From Thinopyrum elongatum (lineage: Eukaryota > Streptophyta > Magnoliopsida > Poales > Poaceae), in assembly GCA_011799875.1 (NCBI GenBank), contig CM022300.1:167851837-167915836 (forward strand): a stretch of DNA of 64,000 bases, read 5' to 3'. Made by a program: the position numbers and the translations under genes. Under the pieces are notes generated by a model. The model was not told the origin of the DNA. It worked only from the letters and a program-made list of their open reading frames with translations, and ran no database searches. Positions 56,290-64,000 of the stretch are shown here, in pieces. How positions within the stretch are numbered: position 1 is the first letter of the stretch; the number at the start of each line of letters is the position of its first letter.

Positions 56290-57102
56290 CTATTTGTCAT
56301 CTAGGGTGGAACTTATGGTGAAAGTTCCTCCCGTTCCGTCCTCCTTGACGGGCACCTTCTTGGTCTCTGGTGGAGCAGCCTTGGACTTCTTGTTCTTGCC
56401 GGTGGAACTCTCTGGTATGTCCTCAATGGAAGCGCAGCACTCCGAGGAGGTGCGCTTGCCGGGGTTTGCGCTAGAGATCTTGCTGGTCTTCTTCTTCTTC
56501 CCCCCGGGAGTTCCAGTGGTAGGAGCAGATGCCTTGACGGCAGGTGCTGCGGCTGCCTCCCGGTAGAGTTGGTCGGTGCAGATTAGTGCATCCTTCTTGT
56601 CGGAGTGGACAGTGATGACACTTATCGGTCCGGGCATTTTCAACACATTATATGCATAGTGTGATTCCGCCATGAACTTGGCCAACGCTGGGCGGCCAAG
56701 GAGCCCATTGTATGACATGGGGATCTTGGTGACATCGAACACTACCTTCTCTGTCCTGTAGTTGAGCTCTCTACCAAATGTTACCGGTAGCGTAATCTTG
56801 TCTGTTGGCTGGGTCCTTCCTGGATTGATCCCTTGAAACGTGCCCGTTTCCTCGAGATCTTCATCAGGAATTTGCAGCTTCTTGAGCACGTCCGGCGAGA
56901 TTAAGTTCAGCCCAGCCCCACCGTCAACTAGCATTTTTGTCACCTTGAGGTTGCGGATTGTTGGTGAGACCAACAAGGGAAAGCACCCGACCGCAGTTGT
57001 GCGATCAGGGTGATCCTCGGCGTAAAAAATGATAGGCGTGTTGGACCACTTCAAAGGTTTCCGTGCATCAAACAATGGCTCCATTGTATTAACCTCACGC
57101 AC
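56290..57102 (-). pseudogene. Element G protease and linker
   Basis: The 270-codon frame contains PIIFYAEDHPDRTTAVG, the retropepsin-like DGGAGLNLISPDVL (near 56910) and LPVTFGRELNYRTEK, then a Lys/Ser-rich linker ending STLDDK and TAG at 56290-56292. The same codon is TAG in element C and a lysine/glutamate context in B. Downstream RT is in the same frame. Confidence 0.85.
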
Positions 57103-58846
57103 CCACTGTTTAAGTCAGCGGTGAGAAGAATGCAATGAGGCGCCCCCGTCAATACACATGGCCTCTATGGCTTTCTGAAACTCGTGCTCACTGGATTCGT
57201 CGTCTTCCTCATCATCATCGCCCCCCTCGTCCTTGTCGCGGCCTCGGGCGGGCCTCTCCTTTTGTTGCTTAGCCTTGCCGTGGCAGCCTCCTCGGCCACC
57301 ATGCTTCTTGCCAGATCCCTCAGCACCATCCTAGGCCTTCTCCTTGTCTCGTCTTTCGTACTCAGCTCTCTGCTTCTCGACAAGCTGCTCAACTTGCCGG
57401 CAGTTTTGGAGATCATGGCCCTTGGTGCGATGGATCTTGCAATACTGTTTGCCGGAGCTTTCCGGCTTGTTGGCAGCCGTGAAGGCCTGACAGGAGGCGC
57501 ACCCGGCAAGTTCCTTACCGGGGTCATCAACCTTGGCCTTCTTGGCGGTGTCGGGGTTGCCGGATTCCTCGACAGCAAGCACGGCCTTGCCTTTGCGCTT
57601 CTTGTTCCGCCGCCGGCCTTTTTTTGACGGGGTTGCAGCATTTTCGTCCTCAGATTTGCCCCTTGTGCCAACACCCTCGCCGAGGAGTTTCCTCCCTTCT
57701 TCAGCTCGAGCACAGTTGTCGGCCAAAGCGTAAAGCTTGGCAATACTCCCGACCTTGTTCATCGCCAGCTCTTCGCGCATCTTGCGGTTACGCACGTTCT
57801 GATGAAACGTGCTAACAACAGTGGCAGGATGAACGTCTGGAATATTGTACTACACCCGGCTAAATCTCTGGATAAACTTGCGCAGAGGCTTGCCCTCCTT
57901 TTGAGGGAGGAGATGCAAATCACTTTCTTGGCCAGGAGCTTGGTGACCTCCAACAAAGGCGCCAACAAACTGATGGCACATATCTGACCAAGAAGAAATG
58001 GAATTCTCTGGCAGATGCATCAACCACGACCTGACGTTGGGTTTGAGCACCAACGGGAAGTAGCTGGCAAGTATCTTGTCATCTTGGCCCCGGCAGCCAG
58101 CACCGCAATGGTGTAGATGCTCAGGAACTCCGAGGGGTGAGTCTTGCCGTCATATTTCTCTAGGACCTCTGGTTTGAATGTTCGGGAGTTGGACCACTGG
58201 ACTCGCCGCAGCTCACGGGTAAATGCTGGACAACCTACCTCATAGGGCAAGTCGCCTGTGTCCCCCGGCGTAGGCTTGTCGACAGTAGGCCCTGCACGTT
58301 TATCAGATTGATGACGCGCCTCCCATCGCCGCTCGATGGTAGTTCTAGCGTCTTCTTTGCTTCGTTCCCGAAGAACTTGACGCTGATCGCGGCGCATCCG
58401 CGGATCGGACGACGCCGTGGAATCGTCATCATGGCCGTCAGTCCACCGGGTTGATGACCGCCACTGCTGTCGTGGAGGGGAGTGCACCGTGGTCGCACCG
58501 CCTCTAGTCTTCTCACCATCGGCTCGCGCCGGATCGATAGACCGCTGCCGCGAGGGCCTCGCTTGCTGCGGCCCATCCTTGTTGATGAAGCCGATGAGGC
58601 TCTGGATAGTAGATGGCCACTACTCCATCTTCTCTAGAGAAGGAGGAAAGTCGAGGAGCAGCTGCGCACGTGCCAAAGCTTCTGCTGGCGTAGGCGGCGG
58701 CGACAGGTGCCAGGTACGTGAGGTGCTCTAACTCCTAACAGTGTTAGAAGGAGCACCGTCATGATCACGCGACCACGCGCCACCTCCACCGGCAGTTTGG
58801 CATGCATGCTGGGCCTGCGCACCTTGGGATCGATGCGTAGAAGTCT
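57103..58846 (-). pseudogene. Element G gag
   Basis: Gag is readable in several frames: LLLDFPPSLEKME near 58655, VGCPAFTRELRRVQW and KYDGKTHPSEFLSIYT within 58020-58487, LKPNVRSWLMHLPENSISSW near 58045, and 57331-57795 with a basic linker and a zinc region (CASC, then CKIHRTKGHDLQNC, C-x2-H-x4-H-x4-C). Frameshifts near 58055, 57830 and 57330 break it. The N-terminal part and leader are missing because the deletion that truncated the 5' LTR extends into gag. Confidence 0.82.
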
Positions 58847-59174
58847 TTCCATCAGCACCGCTTAAGCTCGCCTCCACTAACGCCTTGCCACGCATCCAGA
58901 GAGGGGACCAGAATGCCAAGCTGGTCGCTGCGCTGGAGCGGTGGCACAGTGGCGGAACCTTGCCGGGCTCCGCAGGCTACCTTGGCAAGATCTTGCCGGG
59001 AGCCGAGCCTCTGGTCTCCAGTTCTCCTTATCTTCTGATCCTTGGCCTGATGTCTCTTTGATAACCTGGGATTAATCTTCAGCTGTTCCCTCGACAAGCC
59101 TTGCCGCAGGTATGGCTACAGCTGCCCGTGCACATGTATGGGGTACTAAAGGCCCAATATTTAGTACACTGACA
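58847..59174 (-). repeat. Element G 5' LTR, truncated (right copy)
   Basis: It aligns with 47383-47722 of the left LTR and ends TAGTACACTGACA at 59174. The remaining 467 bp of LTR, with TATA box and R/U5, plus the primer site and leader are deleted. A 16-base difference at the CTTGCCGGG repeats (left copy longer) is a deletion or duplication between direct repeats. Confidence 0.88.
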
Positions 59175-59179
59175 TATTC
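59175..59179. repeat. Target site duplication of element G, right copy (TATTC)
   Basis: It matches 46911-46915 exactly. Confidence 0.9.
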
Positions 59180-60150
59180 GTTTGTCAAATCTATGTGGAT
59201 GATATTATCTTTGTCTATACTAACAATGCATGCAGCTTAGAATTCGGAAAAATGATGTCCGATAAATATAAAATGTCCATGATGGGTGAACTCCAATTTT
59301 TCTCGGACTACAAATTCATCAACAAGCAAATGGAATTTTTATTTCTCAGGAGAAATATCTGAAAGAGTGCCTGAAGAGATTCAAAATGCAAGATTCTAAA
59401 ATGAAGGGCAATAAAACTCTGATGCCCACGAATGGTAAGCTAGATGCAGATGTGTATGGTAAGGACTATGATCAGAAAGCCTATCGTTCGATGATTGGAT
59501 CTCTACTTTACCTATGTGCATCCAGACCTGACATTATGTTGAGTGTTTGCATGTATTCCCGCTATCAAGCTGCACCGAAAGAATCACATCACCAAGCGGT
59601 CAAGCGCATTCTAAGATATTTGGCTCACACCCCCACCTTAGGTTTATGGTATCCTAAGGGAGCACAGTTTGATCTTATTGGGTATTCAGACTCAGACTGG
59701 GCTGGTGATTTGGTTGATAGGAAATCTACTTTGGGGACATGTCACATCCTCGGTAGATCATTGGTCTGTTGGTCATCAAGGAAGCAGAATTGTGTATCTC
59801 TCTCTATGGCTGAAGCCGAATATATTGCTGCTAGCGCTTGTTGCACTCAGTTACTGTGGATGAAGCAGACATTGAAGGATTATGGCATCAAGGTCAAGCA
59901 CATTCCTCTATATTGTGATAATGAGAGTGCCATCAAAATTGCACATAATCCTATGTAGCATTCTCGCATGAAGCACATTGCCATCAGACATCATTTTATT
60001 CGCGATCATGTGGCTGGAGAGGATATTATCATCAATCACGTCAAGACCGAGGACAATCTCGCTGATATTTTCACCAAACCTCTCGACGACAAAAGATTCT
60101 TTGCATTACGGTGTGAGCTAAATATCCTGGACTTCGCAAATGTGCAGTAA
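59180..60150 (+). pseudogene. Element E RT end and RNase H
   Basis: The RT frame resumes with CQIYVDDIIFVYTNN, so the catalytic YVDD box is intact. After a short frame change the segment 59386-59958 carries SMIGSLLYLCASRPDI and the RNase H acidic motifs YSDSDWAG, MAEAEYIA and YCDNESAI. A TAG near 59956 is followed by the last motif HSRMKHIAIRHHF and the end of pol at 60150 (FTKPLDDKRFFALR), the standard copia terminus. Confidence 0.88.
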
Positions 60151-60993
60151 GCTAGACTCGGTACCCATGCTAACACTTTTACATCTTTGAAGGAATGGGT
60201 GTATAACACTCAAAGAGTCTGAAACTTTTGACAAAGTGGAAGTTTCTTTCTAAGAGTGAATACATTAATGAAGAACTAGACTAACCGGGTGCCACGATAA
60301 TTGTGCGATGCTCAGGGTCATACAGTTCTTATACGGTGGGTTACGCCACCACAATTTTCTCATGTTGGTTTTCCCTTCGTTCATTGGATTTGGTCTTTGT
60401 CCGAATGCATTTCTCTCATAGCTATTTGCTCGTGTGTTTGTATTTCTGCCTGAGTGAAATGCCTAGGACCCTGTTTTTCCCTCTAATCTATCTCTTCCAG
60501 TCTATGCTGTTCCGTTGCAAATGCTCAATTTTATCTGGAATGAAACTTATCTAGTGTCCTTGACCATGATTAAGATTCAGTCCGAACATTAATCTGTTTT
60601 GGTGAAAGCCGTCCAAAATTTGGGGTTTCCCGCCCAAGTCAGGACCATGATCTTTGATGGTTGCCACATGCAACATATCAACTGCCAGTCCATCCTATCC
60701 ATTGAATCGCAATCGTCTCTGTCTTGAGACCATCCGATCAAAATCCTCAGCGTGCGTTTATTTCCATTCGCTTATATATAGACCGCACCGCTCCCTTCTT
60801 CCTTTTACTCTCTTTCTTCTCACTCTCGCTCCCCACCGAAACCCTCACCGCAGTGCTCCTCCTTGAGCTCGACCTCGATGACCCCTTCGCCGCTTAACTA
60901 CCGGAAAGAAGTCACCGGAGTCATTCCACGCCGCCACGGGACATCATCTTCCCCGCGTCGCCGTAGTTGCTGCACGTCACCGAGTTAGGGTGA
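60151..60993 (+). promoter_or_regulatory. Element E spacer with promoter-like leader before the extra ORF
   Basis: No gene is supported apart from a short upstream ORF (60879-60989). A TATATATA box at 60773-60780 is followed by a pyrimidine-rich leader (TTCTTCCTTTTACTC, CTCTTTCTTCTCACTC) leading to the ATG at 60994 or 61030. This is the composition of a plant core promoter and 5' UTR, on the same strand as gag-pol. The first copy of the extra ORF lacks this region because it is truncated at 36745. Confidence 0.45.
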
Positions 60994-63900
60994 ATGCAGT
61001 CTGTTGCAGATTCTACTAAGCCACACAGTATGGCTGATGATGAAGAGGCTTTCATGGGCACAACGGACGAATCAAAAGCACCAAATGCAAAGGGCCCAAT
61101 GGTAGGCCCGTCAACCAGCAAGAGGAAAAGATCAGAACCAAATGCAGATGAACAAGAGGCAGATGCTCCGAAGAAGAGGAGAGGAGGCAGGCAACCACTC
61201 ACCAATACAGCTGAATATATCTCTCATGATGATTACAACATAGTACCTGGCAAAGATTCTACTGAGAGAAAAGGACATGTGCAAAAGATTTGGCGTCACT
61301 GGGTACGGAAATGGTTTAACTACAAGATGGTACACCCTCGGTATGCCAAGAACTTTGCTTTCCATCCTCCATGGGGTGACTATAGCGAAATTGGGATCAT
61401 ACGGGCAGGTGAACCCCAGCAAAGGCCTCCACCTCCTCCTAATGCTCATGAGTCATCCACCATGACTCCCGACTCTTATCCTGAAGAAAAGGCCAAGCGC
61501 CTCAAGAATGCTGAAAAGCGAGCTAAGAAGGCCGCAAAAGAACATGCCAAGGAAGAAGAAAACCATCGTCTCATGAAATCAGACGTCGAGAAGAAGTGGG
61601 CAGAAGGAAAAGCAGAATGCCGAACAAAAAATAAACATGATCCAAAATCAGCTGCTCTGAAGAAAAAGAATGCACCGAGGAAAAGGCCTGCTAAGCCAGT
61701 TGAACAACAAAGTGATTCTTCTGATCAAGATGATCCTCCGCTCACCCGAGAAGAAACTGAAGCTACTCTCTCCGAACAAGTGAATGTCAATACATCCACT
61801 ATTCTGCCTGACCTTCGTGCAAGTGCAGTACCCATTGCTCCTCCGAAGAAGAACCCATTGAAGAGAAAGACCCCTGCAACCACTGTTACCATGGTTGACA
61901 AAGTAAATACAGAACCTCATCCTGATGCGATAAACTTGCAAGATTTGGTAGTTGAAGCCCCTGTTGGCTCAGCTAAGCCAGGAGAACAGCTGCCGAAGCA
62001 GAAGATAAAGAAGATGAAAGGCCCTGCTGCCAAGCAAAAAGTTCCAAGGACTGATATTGTGAAGGAAAAGGCTGCACAATTTGCTCCAAAACTGACTCAA
62101 CCTTTGGCTTCTATGCCTCCATCTGAGCAAAATGTGGCACAGACTGCTCTCTCTGCTCAGGCTACTGCACAGACTGAAGATCTCTCTGCTGCCCCACATT
62201 CTTTCAATCATATGTTCATTATGGAGCAGCTGGACAGATTGTCGAAGATTTGTTTGATGGAGAAGTGGCATCTTTGCCAATTCCCTCTGAAGTTATTTCT
62301 CAAGCGTCTGATCTAATCCTAGATATGAGAAATGATTTTGTTGAGATCAATGACCTTAAGGCACAACTCAAGGAGCTCGAAAACCGAATGAAAGATACTA
62401 AATCTAAGTTTGTCATGAAGCAGCTTGAGGAATCATATGAGGATGTCAACAAGGCACTGACAATTCTTCAGCACAGGAGGTTGGGTTTTCATTCGGATCT
62501 GGATCAAATCGTTCACAAGATTTGCCTTGATCACTAAGCCGAAGTGACTGGTTATAATGATCTGGTCAAAGGGCACATAGATTCATCCAAGTAGAAGACG
62601 AAGAAAAAGACAACGAAGAAGAATGCTCCTCCTCCTCCTGATGTTGATGCACCGAGAGAAAATTCTCCTGTACAGGAAATTCCTTCGCCTCATGAACCAG
62701 TTGCAGCTGCATCATATTCGCCAAGGCCAACTGAACCAGTGCCTGTGGCCTCCCCAGCTCATGAAGTAAATACTCCTCAGCATCAAGTATCCGTAGAAGA
62801 TGAACTTCCTCAGTCTGAACGTCAAGCGTCTCTAGTCCAAGATGCACCAAACGATTCGGTCCATCCCTCTGCTCCTCCAACGACTTCTGAAGCAAATCCT
62901 GAACAACCCCTAGTTGCAAAGAAAGATACGGTGCCTGACTCAGCTCCTGAACAAGTGTCAAATCCCTCTCCTTTGAGGATCTCACTCGACACTGCACGAA
63001 GAAACTCAGATGTTGATCCTTCTGCAGCAAAATCTGTGTTAGTTCATCATTCAGATTCCATCATCTATGGCGATGAAGTAATTTCTGTTGAAGATGAACT
63101 CAAGTACCCTTATCCTCGCGAGAGACTACCATTGTTTTCCATTGGCATTGGCGTCAAAGGGCCACTATTTAACAGAAATACACATCCAATTTTCTTTCAA
63201 GAGAGTCCTTACAGCAAGCCCAGTATGTCTGAATCTCGTTGGTTCTGGACTTAGGAACATGCAATATACTACTCACGTATTCTTTATGACGGCTTGAAGA
63301 TTTTCCCTCATGAGTTTCCAGACTTTACTGCTATGAAGAACATCAGATGTTTCAATCAAATTCTGCAAGCTCTCGAAGACTTTGGTCTGACGCATGTCTT
63401 AGGCTACCAGCATCCATAGAACAGGGAGATTATTCTTCAATTTTATGCAACACTATATATCTCCAGAGATGAGTCAGATAGCACAAAGTGGATCATGGAA
63501 TGGATGACTGAAGGAAAATGAATCAAATGCTCTGCCATCAACTTTGTATCGCACTTCCATTTCCCTCTGTTTGAACATGGCAAAACTGAGATTCGGGTTC
63601 ATAACATTGATGCCATCTCTGATGAAGATTTCCGATGCACAATGGATGAAGATAAGATTCGTGACTACAATGGTCCTCCTCTGCCAGAGCACTTAACTTT
63701 CAACAATCAGACGTTATATCACATCCTCACATACACCCTCTGTTCGCTGGCTCGGATGAATACTGATAATGCTATCTCTGATGTTCTATGGAACACCATC
63801 CATGCCATCTCTCAAGGGTTCATATTCGATGTTGAAGACATGTTTTTGCGCATACTGAAGGATTCTGCTCAGTGTCCAAAAACTATCAAAGTATTTGCGC

Positions 63901-64000
63901 CCTGGATTCAGAAGGTGGTTAACTATGCAATGAAGACCGAATATATTGCCAAAGTTAGTCACAAAAGCTTCATTCCTCCTTTGCATGATACATTGAAAGT
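60994..64000 (+). pseudogene. Element E extra ORF, second copy, running off the window
   Basis: The frame from 60994 is open for 440 codons. It contains basic nuclear-type patches (KRKRSEPNADEQEAD), a highly charged helical stretch (AEKRAKKAAKEHAKEEE) and Lys/Pro-rich text. A one-base deletion near 62238 shifts the frame, which continues 62250-62537 and 62739-63254. Stops that are CAA and CAG codons in the first copy lie at about 62536 and 62592, and a TAG replaces tryptophan near 63417. The TGA at 63519 is shared with the first copy. The C-terminal domain (HILTYTLCSLARMN) continues past 64000. Confidence 0.75.

Larger units (their letters stand above)
46916..59174 (-). mobile_element. Element G: Tat-type Ty3/gypsy retrotransposon inserted in element E
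   Basis: It spans 12.3 kb between TG and CA termini with a perfect 5-bp duplication. On the minus strand, from right to left, lie a truncated 5' LTR, gag, protease, RT, RNase H, a second RNase H and integrase. A large gene on the plus strand (48121-52089) fills the space to the 3' LTR. From 57102 to 52930 protease and pol remain in one frame with only scattered stops, making this the best preserved pol in the window. Confidence 0.92.
40864..64000 (+). mobile_element. Element E: SIRE/Maximus-like Ty1/copia retrotransposon, split by element G
   Basis: The order is LTR, primer site, gag, protease, integrase, RT, RNase H, spacer and a large extra ORF that runs off the window. Integrase before RT is the copia order. 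The long gag with a coiled-coil region after the zinc knuckle and the extra ORF after pol fit the plant SIRE lineage (Maximus in Triticeae). Element G interrupts RT at 46916-59174. The 3' LTR must lie beyond 64000. Confidence 0.85.

Noticed and set aside
1..64000. Host protein-coding gene, tRNA, rRNA or CRISPR array
   Set aside because: All long coding signals map to retroelement proteins or their cargo. No spaced identical short repeats typical of CRISPR and no tRNA cloverleaf were noticed; the genome type is plant.

Overview
The window looks like intergenic heterochromatin of a large grass genome, most likely Triticeae (wheat, Aegilops, barley or rye group). I find no host gene, rRNA, tRNA or CRISPR array. 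Almost every base belongs to nested, decayed LTR retrotransposons. Lineage names rest on recognised protein motifs and recalled repeat families, not on a database search. Divergences are by-eye counts.

Layout from left to right. Bases 1-830 are an unclassified LTR-like repeat. Element B (about 831-17108, plus strand) is a Ty3/gypsy element of the Tat type with two RNase H domains. It has lost its 5' LTR and its RT, and it is split by element A (4264-12942, minus strand, another Tat-type element, LTRs 879 bp, target duplication GCACC). Element D (about 17109-36481, minus strand) is an Athila/Sabrina-like gypsy element that has lost its 5' end. It contains a dispersed-repeat insertion (about 18950-20931) and element C (25686-35247, plus strand, Tat-type, LTRs of about 915 bp). 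A truncated LTR (36482-36744) then abuts the tail of one SIRE/Maximus-like copia element (36745-40863). That tail shares one LTR (40864-42156) with a second copia element, E (to the window end). The copia RT is split by element G (46916-59174, minus strand, Tat-type, target duplication TATTC).

The most interesting theme is cargo. Each of the four Tat-type elements carries, between pol and its 3' LTR, a second transcription unit on the opposite strand, with a TATA-like box 75-155 bp upstream of a plausible ATG. In A and B the protein contains what looks like a plant B3 DNA-binding domain followed by an acidic serine-rich tail. In G the slot holds a different gene of about 1,230 codons with a gypsy-type-transposon-like N-terminal region, three recognisable GT-AG introns and a long coiled coil. 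In C the slot is degenerate. The copia element carries a large extra ORF after pol in sense orientation, also behind a TATA-containing leader. D has a small extra ORF downstream of its integrase.

Decay is advanced. Many stop codons are CAG/CAA/CGA codons turned into TAG/TAA/TGA, as expected from deamination of methylated cytosine. Several catalytic residues are lost, and none of the elements looks autonomous.
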